This document shows, one piece after another, positions 46,429 through 55,679 of a stretch of 64,000 nucleotides of DNA; within the stretch, counting starts at the first letter, position 1; every line of letters starts with the position of its first letter. The stretch spans positions 1 through 64,000 of the forward strand of contig SCQU01000021.1 of assembly GCA_004299555.1 (NCBI GenBank), read 5' to 3'. This stretch comes from Rhodanobacteraceae bacterium (GTDB taxonomy: Bacteria > Pseudomonadota > Gammaproteobacteria > Xanthomonadales > Rhodanobacteraceae). The notes beneath the pieces are model-generated. The model was not told the DNA's origin and searched no databases. It saw only the letters and a program-made list of their open reading frames with translations. Both the position numbers and the translations under genes were made by a program.

Positions 46429-48417
46429 CTAGGCGGCAAACCGCACCAGCACCGCGTCCGCTTCGACAAAGTCACCGGGCGCGGCGGAGAGGCTCGCGAT
46501 GACGCCGGCGCGCGGCGCCTTCAGCGACAGTTCCATCTTCATCGCTTCCATCACCAGCAGCTCCTGCCCGGCCTGGACCGTGTCGCCGGGCTTGGCCTTG
46601 ACCAGCACGATGCGGCCGGGCATCGGCGCGGCGATTTCGTTGCCGCCGGCGGCGTCGCTGGCCGCCCATGCGAACGCGGGCGCGCGCTGGAAGCTCCAGC
46701 GGATGCCGTCGGGCGCATGCACCAGCACGCGCGTGGCGTCGGCACGTGCGTGGATGCGCATGGCCTGGCCGTCAAAGCGCGCGTCGAGCACCCGGCCATC
46801 CCAGCGGGCGCCGTCCACGCTGCATGCGGCGTCTTCGTACCGCAGCCGGTAGTGGCCGGCGTGGCCCCAGGCCTCGATTTCGTGCCGGTGGTCGCCGCGT
46901 GCAAGGGCGATCACGCGCTTGCCCGGGTGACCGATGCGCCAGGCGTCCGTGGTCTTCCACGGCGAGTACGGGTCGGCGGCGGTACCGGCGGTATGCCGTT
47001 CGTCGTGCAGCAGTGCCGCGGTGGCGGCCGCCAATACCGTGCGCGCGCCGGCTTCGCTGCCGCCGGCGATGAATTGGTCCAGATGCCGGTCGATGTAGCC
47101 GGTGTCGATCCGGTGTTCGATGATCGCCGGATGCCGTACCAGGCGCTCCAGGAAGGCGACGTTGGATTTTGGGCCCGCGATTTCGGTCTGCGCCAGCGCC
47201 TCGCGCATGCGCTGCAACGCTGCTGGCCGGTCGGTATCCCACACGATCATCTTGGCGATCATCGGGTCGTAGAAGATCGTGACGGTATCGCCCTCGATCA
47301 CCCCGCCGTCGAGCCGCAGGCGTGCGGATGCGGGCGGCAATTGCAGGTGGGTGAGCTTGCCCGAACCGGGCAGGAATCCGTGATCCGGGTCTTCGGCGTA
47401 CAGCCGCACTTCGATGGCGTGGCCGCGCGACACCACCTGCTCTTGCGTGAGCGGCAGCGGCTCACCGTTGGCGACCCGCAGCTGCCACTCGACCAGATCG
47501 ATGCCGTGCGTCATCTCGGTGACCGGGTGTTCCACCTGCAGGCGCGTATTCATCTCCATGAAGTGGAAGTCACCGGCGGGCCCGACCACGAACTCGACCG
47601 TACCGGCACCGACGTACTTCACGGCTCTGGCGGCCGCAACCGCGGCGGCGCCCATGGCCGCGCGCCGGGCGTCATCCAGAAACGGGGATGGCGTTTCCTC
47701 CAGCACCTTCTGGTAGCGCCGTTGCGATGAGCATTCACGCTCACCGATATGGATGACGTGGCCGTGGCGGTCGCCGAAAATCTGGAACTCGATGTGGCGT
47801 GGGTGTTCGATGTAGCGTTCGAGCAGCATCGAGGCATCGCCGAAGGCGGCCTTGGCCACCCGCTGCGCGGTTTCCAGCGCGGCCGGGAATTCGGCGTCCG
47901 AACGTACGATCTGCATCCCTTTGCCGCCGCCGCCGGCTGACGGCTTGATCAGGAGCGGGTAGCCAATGGCATGCGCTTGCCGGGCGAGGAAGGCGCTGTC
48001 CTGATTGTCGCCGTCGTAACCCGGTACCAGCAGCACCGCGTGTTTGGCCATGAGGTGCTTGGCGGCGGCTTTGGAACCCATGGCCTCGATGCTCTCGGGA
48101 TCGGGGCCGATGAAGATGATTCCGGCCTCGATGCAGGCGCGCGAGAAACCGGTGTTTTCCGACAGGAAGCCGTAGCCGGGATGGATCGCCTGGGCGCCGG
48201 ACTTTTTTGCAGCCTCGATGATCCGCGTGCCGACGAGGTATGAGTCGGCGGGTTCCGATCCGCCGATCGGCCATGCCTCGTCGGCCTGGCGAACGTGCTG
48301 TGCATCCCGGTCAGCCTCCGAATACACCGCGATGGTGTGGATGCCGAGCCGGCGGCAGGTGCGAATCACGCGGCAGGCGATCTCACCGCGGTTGGCGATC
48401 AATACCCGTTCGAACAC
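46429..48417 (-). CDS. liuD: Methylcrotonyl-CoA carboxylase, biotin-containing alpha subunit
   Basis: A 662-aa biotin carboxylase/BCCP fusion. FERVLIANRGEIACRVIRTCRRLG starts the biotin carboxylase domain. ATP-grasp KPSAGGGGKGMQIV near residues 157-170 is present. The C-terminal biotinyl motif is VMEAMKMELSLKAPRAG. Together with LiuB it carboxylates 3-methylcrotonyl-CoA. GTG start at 48417, abutting the upstream cupin gene (1 nt overlap). Length agrees with LiuD/MccA. Confidence 0.95.
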   Translation of the reverse strand: MFERVLIANRGEIACRVIRTCRRLGIHTIAVYSEADRDAQHVRQADEAWPIGGSEPADSYLVGTRIIEAAKKSGAQAIHPGYGFLSENTGFSRACIEAGIIFIGPDPESIEAMGSKAAAKHLMAKHAVLLVPGYDGDNQDSAFLARQAHAIGYPLLIKPSAGGGGKGMQIVRSDAEFPAALETAQRVAKAAFGDASMLLERYIEHPRHIEFQIFGDRHGHVIHIGERECSSQRRYQKVLEETPSPFLDDARRAAMGAAAVAAARAVKYVGAGTVEFVVGPAGDFHFMEMNTRLQVEHPVTEMTHGIDLVEWQLRVANGEPLPLTQEQVVSRGHAIEVRLYAEDPDHGFLPGSGKLTHLQLPPASARLRLDGGVIEGDTVTIFYDPMIAKMIVWDTDRPAALQRMREALAQTEIAGPKSNVAFLERLVRHPAIIEHRIDTGYIDRHLDQFIAGGSEAGARTVLAAATAALLHDERHTAGTAADPYSPWKTTDAWRIGHPGKRVIALARGDHRHEIEAWGHAGHYRLRYEDAACSVDGARWDGRVLDARFDGQAMRIHARADATRVLVHAPDGIRWSFQRAPAFAWAASDAAGGNEIAAPMPGRIVLVKAKPGDTVQAGQELLVMEAMKMELSLKAPRAGVIASLSAAPGDFVEADAVLVRFAA

Positions 48418-48950
48418 TATTCACCCTCCCAATAGTCACGCGTGTCCTCGCGCCTCGCGAGGTGCCGCATGGGCTCGCGCCTGACGTCCTCGTCCCATGG
48501 CTGGTCTTCATACACGCCAAACTTGCCGGAGTCGGGGTACTCGCACACCTCGATGGGGGCGAGCGTGCTCAGTGCGAGGTAACGCATCTCGCTGGCACCG
48601 GTGTTGATGATCTGGTGTGCGGTCTCCGGGCCGCCGCTGGGACAGGCGATGATGTCGCCACGCCGCAACGGGTAACGCTTGTCGCCGTAGCGGAGTTCAC
48701 CCGTGCCTTCGAGAATGAAAAACATTTCTTCCTCGGCACGGTGGCTGTGGAACGGGCAGTTGCGTTTGCCGGGCGCTACGACCGTCAGGTTGTAGCCGAG
48801 CTTGCGCGCGCCGATCCGGCTCGCGATAGCCGCCCAACGGGTGTCGTACTGGTCTGCGTGGTCACCGGCTGGCGCACGCTCCGCGCGCGCCGGACGAACG
48901 TCGAGATCGGCAAGGTTGATCACCGGGGACGCGGGTGTGTCAGGCGTCAT
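48417..48950 (-). CDS. Cupin-domain protein
   Basis: A 177-aa single-cupin protein. The cupin motif 1 is CPFHSHRAEEEMFFILEGTGELRYGDKRYPLRRGDIIACPSG, with three metal His/Glu ligands. Motif 2 is ETAHQIINTGASEMRYLALST. It sits between liuC and liuD within the operon; in several proteobacteria a cupin is found beside liu genes, with unknown function. The start is ATG 48950 or the in-frame GTG 48953, both overlapping the liuC stop. Confidence 0.85.
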   Translation of the reverse strand: MTPDTPASPVINLADLDVRPARAERAPAGDHADQYDTRWAAIASRIGARKLGYNLTVVAPGKRNCPFHSHRAEEEMFFILEGTGELRYGDKRYPLRRGDIIACPSGGPETAHQIINTGASEMRYLALSTLAPIEVCEYPDSGKFGVYEDQPWDEDVRREPMRHLARREDTRDYWEGE

Positions 48951-49747
48951 CACGAAGACCTCTGCGCCCAGACGGGCGGGTGCTTGTCGAGAAACGCCCC
49001 CAGGCCGTCCTGGCCTTCGGGCGATACGCGCAGGCGCGCGATCAACCCGGCGTTGGCAGCGTCAACGGCGGCGCACGATTCCAGCGTCATGCCGGCGGTC
49101 CGCAGGGCCAGTTGTTTGGCCTCATGCTGCGCGATCGGACCGCCCTTGGCCAGGAAATGCAGTTGCCGGTCGAGCGCGGCGTCCAGCTCGCCGGGTGCAA
49201 CACACAGGTGCAGCAGGCCGATGCGCGCAGCCTCGGTGGCGTCGAAAATTTCTGCGCTGACGAACAAGCGGCGTGCCTGCCGCGGTCCGATGGCCGCAAC
49301 GACGTAGGGTGCGATCGTCGCCGGCACCAGCCCGAGCTTGACTTCCGACAGCGCGAATTTGGCGCCTTCGATCCCGATGGCGATATCGCAGCATGCGACC
49401 AGGCCAACGCCACCGCCGTACGCCGATCCGTTGACGCGCGCGAGGGTGGGTTTGGGGAAAAATTGCAACGTGCGCAGCAAGTTGGCGAGCCGCAGTGCGT
49501 CATCGCGATTGGCCTCGGCGCTCGCCTGCACCATGCGCCGCATCCAGTTGAGGTCGGCGCCGGCCGAAAACGTCGCGCCGGCACCCGTCACCACCAGCGC
49601 GCGGACGCCGCGGTCGCGCCCAAGCGATTGCAGCGCGGTGGTGGCCTCGGCGATCAGGGCCGCGTCGAAGGCGTTGTGTACCTCGGGCCGGTTCAGGGTC
49701 AGCGTGGCCAGGCCGCCGCTGCGTTCCAGCCGAATGGTTGCTTCCAT
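48950..49747 (-). CDS. liuC: Methylglutaconyl-CoA hydratase (enoyl-CoA hydratase)
   Basis: A 265-aa crotonase-fold enzyme. The oxyanion motifs are GAGATFSAGADLNWMRRM and NGSAYGGGVGLVACCDIAIG; the acid/base Glu region is FALSEVKLGLVPATIAPYVV. Hydrates 3-methylglutaconyl-CoA to HMG-CoA, placed between LiuB/D and the lyase. It starts the liuC-cupin-liuD unit. The Fur-controlled iron gene lies divergently upstream. Confidence 0.93.
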   Translation of the reverse strand: MEATIRLERSGGLATLTLNRPEVHNAFDAALIAEATTALQSLGRDRGVRALVVTGAGATFSAGADLNWMRRMVQASAEANRDDALRLANLLRTLQFFPKPTLARVNGSAYGGGVGLVACCDIAIGIEGAKFALSEVKLGLVPATIAPYVVAAIGPRQARRLFVSAEIFDATEAARIGLLHLCVAPGELDAALDRQLHFLAKGGPIAQHEAKQLALRTAGMTLESCAAVDAANAGLIARLRVSPEGQDGLGAFLDKHPPVWAQRSS

Positions 49748-49839
49748 GTCCAGTGCCAGTCAAAACTGGAAGGATAACCTCGCCGTCGGGAAAACGCTTG
49801 GCCGCGCATCGCCGTTGCGGCCGCCGCCCGCGCGCAGGG

Positions 49840-49869
49840 TTGCATCAACAAATGCGAACGATTAGCATT
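49840..49869 (+). promoter_or_regulatory. Fur-box overlapping promoter of iron uptake genes
   Basis: TTGCAT (49840-49845), 17-bp spacer, TAGCAT (49863-49868). The 19-bp sequence AATGCGAACGATTAGCATT (49851-49869) matches a Fur box of the AATGAGAATCATTCTCATT type at 13 or 14 of 19 positions and contains a perfect CAAATGC/GCATTTG dyad. The box covers spacer and -10, so Fur-Fe would block RNA polymerase. Confidence 0.7.
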
Positions 49870-49904
49870 TGCTACTGAATTGTAGCTGGCCGTGGAGTTC
49901 AGCA

Positions 49905-50240
49905 ATGCGTTGGTCGTGGTTGCCGCTGGTGTTGTTCATGGGCGCGTCCGCGGTGGCTTTCACGGCCCACGCCGCGGCGATGCCCGAGTTTCACCTTGCC
50001 CTGCAGAACCACAAGTTCGAACCGGCGACGCTCAAGGTGCCCGCCAACACCAAGTTCAAGGTACTGGTGACCAATCACAACCCGACCCCGTCCGAGTTTG
50101 AAAGCACCGACTTCAACCGCGAAAAGATCGTGTTGCCCAACTCCACGATCGCGGTGTTCATCGGCCCGCTCGACAAGGGCACCTACAAGTTCTACGACGA
50201 TTTCGACCATGCCACCACGGGTGTCCTGGTCGTGGAGTGA
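49905..50240 (+). CDS. Periplasmic cupredoxin-like iron-uptake protein
   Basis: A 111-aa secreted protein; signal peptide of about 24 residues (end AAA-MPEF). The mature part is a single cupredoxin_1-like domain (HKFEPATLKVPANTKFKVLVTNHNPTPSEFES, then GPLDKGTYKFYDDFDHATTGVLVVE), similar to the N-terminal cupredoxin of EfeO or P19-type proteins. The Met and Cys ligands of a type-1 copper site are not complete. Shine-Dalgarno GGAG 7 nt before ATG 49905. It is co-transcribed with FTR1 (6 bp gap). Confidence 0.85.
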   Translation: MRWSWLPLVLFMGASAVAFTAHAAAMPEFHLALQNHKFEPATLKVPANTKFKVLVTNHNPTPSEFESTDFNREKIVLPNSTIAVFIGPLDKGTYKFYDDFDHATTGVLVVE

Positions 50241-50246
50241 CGCTGC

Positions 50247-51113
50247 ATGCTTGGTATAGCCCTTCTGGTGTTTCGCGAGGTTTTGGAAGCGGCACTGATC
50301 GTGACCGTGGTCGCGGCAGCCACGCGTGGTGTCCCGCGCCGCCGGGTGTTCATCGGGGGCGGCATCGCACTCGGGGTGCTGGGCGCCAGCATCGTGGCCT
50401 TGTGCATGGGCTTCATCGAAGGCTCGCTTGGCGGCATTGGCCAGGAAGTGTTCGAGGCGGTGGTATTGCTGACCGCGGTGGTGATGATCGGCTGGCATGT
50501 CACCTGGATGGCCAGCCACGGCAAGGAGATGGTGCAGCACATGCAGCAGGTCACCGATTCGGTGAAGGCGGGGTCGAGCTCCGTCGTGGTGTTGCTGGTG
50601 GTGGTTGCGCTGGCGGTGATGCGCGAGGGTTCCGAGATCGTGCTGTTCCTGTTCGGCATGGCCGCGGGCGGTGCCAACGAGGCCGGATTCCTGGCGGGTG
50701 TCCCGGTGGGGCTGGCCGGCGGCGTGGGTGTCGGTTTTGCGCTGTACTTTGGCCTGTTGCGTATTCCGATCCGCTATTTCTTCAGCGCCACCAACTGGAT
50801 GCTGGTGATCCTGGCGTCCGGATTGGCGTCTTCGGCGGCGGGCTTCCTGCTGCAGGCCAACCTCTTGCCGGCGTGGGGCAACCAGCTTTGGAATACCTCG
50901 TGGCTGCTCACGGACGGCTCGATCGTCGGCCAGGCGGTGCATATCCTTACCGGGTATGAAGCGCGTCCGGCTGGAATGCAATTGGTGTTCTGGGCCGTGA
51001 CCTTCATCGCCCTTGTCGTCGGCATGCGGATGGTGTCACGCCGGATGGCCACGCAACACCGGCAGCGTGCGGCGCGGCCCAAGGCCTCGGTGCGCACCGT
51101 GCCGGCCGCGTGA
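50247..51113 (+). CDS. FTR1-family high-affinity iron permease
   Basis: A 288-aa membrane permease with seven hydrophobic helices. It has the two iron-binding REXXE motifs: FREVLEAALIVT near residue 10 and MREGSEIVLFLF near 128. It belongs to the EfeU/FTR1 type. Together with the cupredoxin it forms a ferrous/ferric uptake system, likely under Fur control (box at 49851). There is no EfeB or full EfeO in the window. Confidence 0.93.
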   Translation: MLGIALLVFREVLEAALIVTVVAAATRGVPRRRVFIGGGIALGVLGASIVALCMGFIEGSLGGIGQEVFEAVVLLTAVVMIGWHVTWMASHGKEMVQHMQQVTDSVKAGSSSVVVLLVVVALAVMREGSEIVLFLFGMAAGGANEAGFLAGVPVGLAGGVGVGFALYFGLLRIPIRYFFSATNWMLVILASGLASSAAGFLLQANLLPAWGNQLWNTSWLLTDGSIVGQAVHILTGYEARPAGMQLVFWAVTFIALVVGMRMVSRRMATQHRQRAARPKASVRTVPAA

Positions 51114-51127
51114 ATGCGGCGGTCTGG

Positions 51128-52735
51128 TTACATCCGGAACACGCCGTAGGGCTCGGGTTCGATCGGTGCGTTCATGGCCGCCGACAGCGCAAGGCCCAGC
51201 ACGCGGCGGGTATCGGCCGGGTCGATGATGCCGTCATCCCACAGGCGGGCGCTGGAATAGTAGGCGCTGCCCTGGCGTTCGTACTGCTCGCGTATGGGGG
51301 CCTTGAACGCGGCTTCCTCGTCCGCTGACCAGGTGCCGCCGCGCTTCTCGATGCCGTCGCGCTTGACCGTTGCCAGTACCGACGCGGCCTGTTCACCGCC
51401 CATCACGCTGATGTGCGCGTTCGGCCACATCCACAGGAAACGCGCGCCGTAGGCACGGCCACACATCGCGTAGTTGCCCGCACCAAAACTGCCGCCGATC
51501 ACCACGGTGAACTTTGGCACGTGCGAGCACGCGACCGCGGTCACCATCTTGGCGCCGTCCTTGGCGATACCGGCCTGTTCGTACTTCTTGCCCACCATGA
51601 AACCGGTAATGTTCTGCAGGAACACCAGCGGCACATTGCGCTGGTTGCACAGTTCAATGAAATGGGTGCCCTTGAGGGCGCTTTCGGAAAACAGGATGCC
51701 GTTGTTGGCGACGATCCCGACCGGGTAGCCGTGGATGTGCGCAAAGCCCGTGACCAGCGTCTTGCCGTAGCGTGCCTTGAACTCGTGGAATTCGGACGCG
51801 TCGACGATGCGCGCGATCACCTCGTGGATGTCAAATGGCCGGCGCGTGTCCGCCGGGATCACACCGTAAAGTTCCTCCGGCGGATATTTCGGTTCGCAAG
51901 GCTCGGTCAGTGCCAGCGGCATGGTTTTCTTGCGGTTGAGGCTCGCGACAATGTCACGTGCAATGCTGAGCGCGTGGGCATCGTTTTCGGCAAAGTGGTC
52001 AGCGACACCGGAAATGGCCGTGTGCACGTCGGCACCCCCCAGGGTTTCCGCGTCGACAATTTCACCGGTCGCGGCCTTGACCAGCGGCGGCCCGCCCAAA
52101 AAGATGGTGCCCTCGTGCTTGACGATGATGGCTTCGTCACACATCGCCGGCACATACGCCCCGCCCGCGGTACACGAGCCCATCACCACCGCGATTTGCG
52201 GGATGTTCAGCGCACTCATCCGTGCCTGGTTGTAAAAGATGCGGCCGAAGTGTTCCTTGTCCGGGAACACTTCGTCCTGCAGCGGCAGGAACGCGCCGCC
52301 GGAGTCGACCAGATAGATGCAGGGCAGGCGGTTCTCCAGCGCCACCTCCTGTGCCCGCAGGTGCTTCTTCACGGTGATCGGGAAATAGGTGCCGCCTTTG
52401 ACGGTCGCATCGTTGGCGACGACCATGACCTCGATGCCGTGGACGCGGCCAATCCCGGTGATGAGTCCGGCCGCAGGGGCTACGCCGTCGTACATGCCGT
52501 GCGCAGCCAGCGGCGCGAGTTCGAGAAACGGCGAGCCCGGATCGAGCAGGGCGCGGATGCGCTCGCGCGGCAGCAGCTTGCCGCGCGCGACGTGCTTGGC
52601 GCGGGCCTTTTCCCCACCACCCTGCGCGGTGCGCGTCAGCTCGGCATCCAGCTCGTCGGTGAGCTTGCGCAGGTGCGCAGCGCTGTCCCGGAAGGATTCG
52701 CTTCTGGTGTCGAGGTGACTGGTAATGACGGGCAT
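51128..52735 (-). CDS. liuB: Methylcrotonyl-CoA carboxylase, beta subunit (carboxyltransferase)
   Basis: A 535-aa carboxyltransferase. [22 protein letters not shown] is a typical N-terminal MCC beta segment. [21 protein letters not shown] and [38 protein letters not shown] are the two crotonase-like acyl-CoA and biotin sites. It partners with LiuD. Its 3' end is convergent with the FTR1 gene. Confidence 0.96.
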   Translation of the reverse strand: MPVITSHLDTRSESFRDSAAHLRKLTDELDAELTRTAQGGGEKARAKHVARGKLLPRERIRALLDPGSPFLELAPLAAHGMYDGVAPAAGLITGIGRVHGIEVMVVANDATVKGGTYFPITVKKHLRAQEVALENRLPCIYLVDSGGAFLPLQDEVFPDKEHFGRIFYNQARMSALNIPQIAVVMGSCTAGGAYVPAMCDEAIIVKHEGTIFLGGPPLVKAATGEIVDAETLGGADVHTAISGVADHFAENDAHALSIARDIVASLNRKKTMPLALTEPCEPKYPPEELYGVIPADTRRPFDIHEVIARIVDASEFHEFKARYGKTLVTGFAHIHGYPVGIVANNGILFSESALKGTHFIELCNQRNVPLVFLQNITGFMVGKKYEQAGIAKDGAKMVTAVACSHVPKFTVVIGGSFGAGNYAMCGRAYGARFLWMWPNAHISVMGGEQAASVLATVKRDGIEKRGGTWSADEEAAFKAPIREQYERQGSAYYSSARLWDDGIIDPADTRRVLGLALSAAMNAPIEPEPYGVFRM

Positions 52736-52797
52736 GGTGGGTTCCGTGATGCGCCACTGCGCGCGAAACCCTCATTCTATCGGCGGTCCCTCACGAT

Positions 52798-52830
52798 CCA
52801 AAAAAACCGGCCGCGCGAGGCGGCCGGTTT
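52798..52830 (-). terminator. Intrinsic terminator of small lipoprotein gene
   Basis: An 11-bp stem AAACCGGCCGC/GCGGCCGGTTT (52804-52814, 52820-52830) with a 5-nt loop, followed on the minus strand by a run of T's. It lies just beyond the 3' end of 52859-53257. Confidence 0.85.
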
Positions 52831-52858
52831 CGGTTTGCAACACGATGCTGCGTGTCAA

Positions 52859-53257
52859 TCAGTGCGCGGCAACCGCACCCTTGGCCTTGTTGGCCGCGTC
52901 CGCGACCTTGGTGCCGGCCTGCTGCGCCTTGTTGGCGGCGTCCTTGACGGCTGCCACTGCGCCTTCGGCGCTGGAAGCCGGGGCTTCTGCAGAGCCGCTG
53001 GCGGCAGGCGCTTCAGCGTCGGATGCAGCCGGAGCTGCAGCCGAGGCGGCCGGTGCGGCGGTCGAGGCCGAAGTGGCGGCATCCGCTGCCGAACCCACAG
53101 CCTGGGCAGCGCTGCTGGCAGCCGAAGACACCGCGGCGGCGGCATTCTGCGCCTGGTCGGCGGCGGACTGGTCGCTGCCCGAATTGCTGCAAGCGGACAG
53201 GGACAGAACCATCGCGGAGGCGACTGCGACCGCAAGAATGGTACGGTTGAACTTCAT
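52859..53257 (-). CDS. Small Ala-rich lipoprotein
   Basis: A 132-aa lipoprotein. The signal peptide MKFNRTILAVAVASAMVLSL ends in lipobox LSAC. The remainder is nearly all Ala, Ser, Gly, Asp, Lys and Gln (AASSAAQAVGSAADAATSA), without folded-domain signal; long helical or disordered. Function unknown. It is paralogous over its 5' end to the gene at 53488-54240. Confidence 0.85.
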   Translation of the reverse strand: MKFNRTILAVAVASAMVLSLSACSNSGSDQSAADQAQNAAAAVSSAASSAAQAVGSAADAATSASTAAPAASAAAPAASDAEAPAASGSAEAPASSAEGAVAAVKDAANKAQQAGTKVADAANKAKGAVAAH

Positions 53258-53439
53258 TGGAGATCTCCTGGAATAGGCCGTGGTTTGCCACAGACGTGGC
53301 CGCGGTATTAGACAACTTGTTGCTTCCCAAAGCCAGCGTTGTCAGTGGTGGCGTGTGCGGCGCGTTCAGGCCGCGTTCGCCAGCTTGGTGCCATGGGTGT
53401 CAGCCTGGCGTTCAGGGAAAGTTACGCCGGCGTAGATGC

Positions 53440-53470
53440 GCAACGGGCCGGCGAAAGGCCGGCCCGTTGC
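53440..53470. terminator. 13-bp hairpin after lipoprotein gene
   Basis: GCAACGGGCCGGC and GCCGGCCCGTTGC (53440-53452, 53458-53470) with a 5-nt loop GAAAG. It lies just beyond the 3' end of the minus-strand gene 53488-54240; no T run, so factor-independent termination is uncertain. Confidence 0.5.
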
Positions 53471-53487
53471 GTCGCGATGGCAGTCGA

Positions 53488-54240
53488 TCAGTGGAGCGAT
53501 GCGAGCTTCACGTTCTTCTGACCCAGCGCCTGCGCCACGTCATACATGGCCTGGTTCAGGAGCTTGTGGGTGGTTTCGTCAGCCGCGTGGCCGTCCTTGG
53601 CGTCGATATCCGCCATGACCTGGTTGTGCAGCGCGTGCGAGATGGCCTTGTCGAACATGTACCCGGACCAGAAGGTGCCATCCGGTGTCGTGCCTGCCGT
53701 GACCAGTGCCCCGGCGAGCTTGGTACCGCTGACGTCGGCCGGTGCCGGAAGCTTGACGCCTTGCTCGGTCGCACGCTTCAGTGCGTCGTCGACGGCAAAG
53801 GTCATGCCGTTGACGAAGGTGTCAACATCCTGCTTGCCATACTGCTTGGTGAGCTTGGCAACTTCCGCATTGACGGTCTTTTCGCCCAGCATCGACACCA
53901 GCGCCTTGGAGAAGCTGAAGTGGGCGGCGCCGCCGCCGGCCTTGACCAGTGCAGCGGTTGCCGCAAGGTCGGGTGCGCCGGTGTAGACCGGGCCGCCGAA
54001 CCAGTTGGTGGCTGCCGTGGCCGCGGAGGCTGGCGCCGTGCTGGCCGACGCCGGTGCTGCGGCGGTGGCCGCGGAAGCTGCCGGCGCGGTTTCTGCCGGC
54101 GCTGGCGCTGCCGTGGCCGAGGCAGCGGGCGTGCCGCTGGCGGCGGTGGAACCTGAGTTGCCCGAGTTGCTGCAGGCTGACAATGACAAAACCATTGCGG
54201 CCGCGACGGCGGTCGCAAGTACGGTACGGATCGGTTTCAT
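53488..54240 (-). CDS. Lipoprotein with Ala/Pro-rich N-terminus, unknown C-terminal domain
   Basis: A 250-aa lipoprotein. The signal peptide (IRTVLATAVAAAMVLSL, lipobox LSAC) and flanking DNA closely resemble those of the 52859-53257 gene. An Ala/Pro/Thr-rich linker of about 60 residues is followed by a folded, charged domain of about 170 residues (NWFGGPVYTGAPDLAATAALV onward). I do not recognise the C-terminal domain. Start ATG 54240. The orientation and Shine-Dalgarno are the same as the neighbour's. Confidence 0.82.
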   Translation of the reverse strand: MKPIRTVLATAVAAAMVLSLSACSNSGNSGSTAASGTPAASATAAPAPAETAPAASAATAAAPASASTAPASAATAATNWFGGPVYTGAPDLAATAALVKAGGGAAHFSFSKALVSMLGEKTVNAEVAKLTKQYGKQDVDTFVNGMTFAVDDALKRATEQGVKLPAPADVSGTKLAGALVTAGTTPDGTFWSGYMFDKAISHALHNQVMADIDAKDGHAADETTHKLLNQAMYDVAQALGQKNVKLASLH

Positions 54241-54372
54241 TGCAAATCTCCTGGAATTGGCGTTTGACAGCCGCGCAAGCGGCTGCGCTATACAGCGGCA
54301 CACACTCTAACACTCTGGCGCCCGGGTGGCGGCGCGGCTTGTGCAATCGTGTGTGCGCAAGGCCGCGGCGTG

Positions 54373-55548
54373 TCAGAGCAGCTCGAGGGCTACCGCGGTC
54401 GCTTCGCCACCGCCGATGCACAACGATGCGACGCCGCGCTTGGCGTTGGCGTGGAGCATCGCGTACAGCAGCGTCACCACGATGCGCGCGCCGGTGCAGC
54501 CGATCGGGTGGCCCAGCGCGCAGGCGCCACCGTGTACGTTGAGCTTTGCGTGCGGGATGCCAAGGTCGTGCATCGCCGCCATCGCCACCACGGCAAAGGC
54601 CTCGTTTATTTCGAACAAGTCAACGTCACCGACCTTCCAGCCGGTCTTTTCCAGCACGCCCTTGACGGCGCTGATCGGCGCCGTGGTGAACCATTCCGGT
54701 TCCTGCGAGTGGGTGGCGTGGGCCACGATGCGTGCCAGCGGCTTGACGCCGCGCGCCCTGGCATCGTCGGCCGACAGCAACACCACCGCCGCGCCGCCGT
54801 CGGAAATGCTCGATGAACTGGCGGCGGTGACGGTGCCGTTTTCCTTGCGGAAGGCGGGCTTGAGGTTGGGGATCTTGGCCGGGTCGACCTTGCCGGGGGT
54901 TTCATCCACCGACACCCGCACTTCGCCTTTGCGGGTGGGCACGGTGACCGTGGTGATCTCGTCCGCGAACGCACCGTCCTTCACGGCGGCCTGCGCGCGG
55001 CGTACCGATTCGGTCGCGAAGGCGTCCTGGGCGGCGCGCGTGAAGTGGTACTTGTCCGCGCATTGCTCGGCGAACAGGCCCATCGACTTGCCGTCGTAGG
55101 GGTTGGTCAGCCCGTCCCACATCATGTGGTCGATCAGCTTGCCCTCGCCCAGGCGCAGCCCGGTGCGTACCGCGGCCATGTGTGGCGCGTTGGTCATGGA
55201 CTCCATGCCACCGGCGACGACGACGCTGGCAGACCCGGCCTTGATGATGTCGTGCCCCAGCATGATGGCCTTCATTCCCGAACCGCATACCTTGTTCAAG
55301 GTCGTGCAGCCGACCGCTGCCGGCAGGCCGGCGGCCAGTGCGGCCTGGCGTGCCGGCGCCTGGCCCAGGTTGGCCGGCAACACGCAGCCCATCAGGACTT
55401 CACTGACGTCCGCCGGCGCGATCCCTGATTGCTGCAGTGCGGCGGCAATCGCGGCGGCGCCGAGCCTGGGGGTGGGAAAACCGGTGAACTGGCCGAGGAA
55501 CGCACCAATGGGCGTGCGTTTGGCAGCAGCGATGACGATGTCGGACAT
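54373..55548 (-). CDS. Acetyl-CoA acetyltransferase (thiolase)
   Basis: A 391-aa biosynthetic-type thiolase. The nucleophile Cys88 is in LNKVCGSGMKAI, His in NVHGGACALGHPIGCTGARI and a second Cys in SLCIGGGEATAVAL. Cleaves or forms acetoacetyl-CoA, so it can take the acetoacetate made by the leucine pathway (after CoA activation) to acetyl-CoA. It lies between liuB and liuA but separated from both by non-pathway genes. Confidence 0.93.
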   Translation of the reverse strand: MSDIVIAAAKRTPIGAFLGQFTGFPTPRLGAAAIAAALQQSGIAPADVSEVLMGCVLPANLGQAPARQAALAAGLPAAVGCTTLNKVCGSGMKAIMLGHDIIKAGSASVVVAGGMESMTNAPHMAAVRTGLRLGEGKLIDHMMWDGLTNPYDGKSMGLFAEQCADKYHFTRAAQDAFATESVRRAQAAVKDGAFADEITTVTVPTRKGEVRVSVDETPGKVDPAKIPNLKPAFRKENGTVTAASSSSISDGGAAVVLLSADDARARGVKPLARIVAHATHSQEPEWFTTAPISAVKGVLEKTGWKVGDVDLFEINEAFAVVAMAAMHDLGIPHAKLNVHGGACALGHPIGCTGARIVVTLLYAMLHANAKRGVASLCIGGGEATAVALELL

Positions 55549-55679
55549 GGGAGGCTCCAGCGAGGTTTTGACCCCTGATTATGCGTTGCATGCTGCGTCG
55601 CCGCAAACGACCGCTGGCTACGCCAAGGGGTGCTGGTGCAAAATGCGGGCAACTTGCACGACGGATGGGGAACCTGAAC

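Noticed and set aside
51413-53311. 632-aa plus-strand open frame
   Set aside because: Antisense to liuB and the small lipoprotein; no protein-like features.
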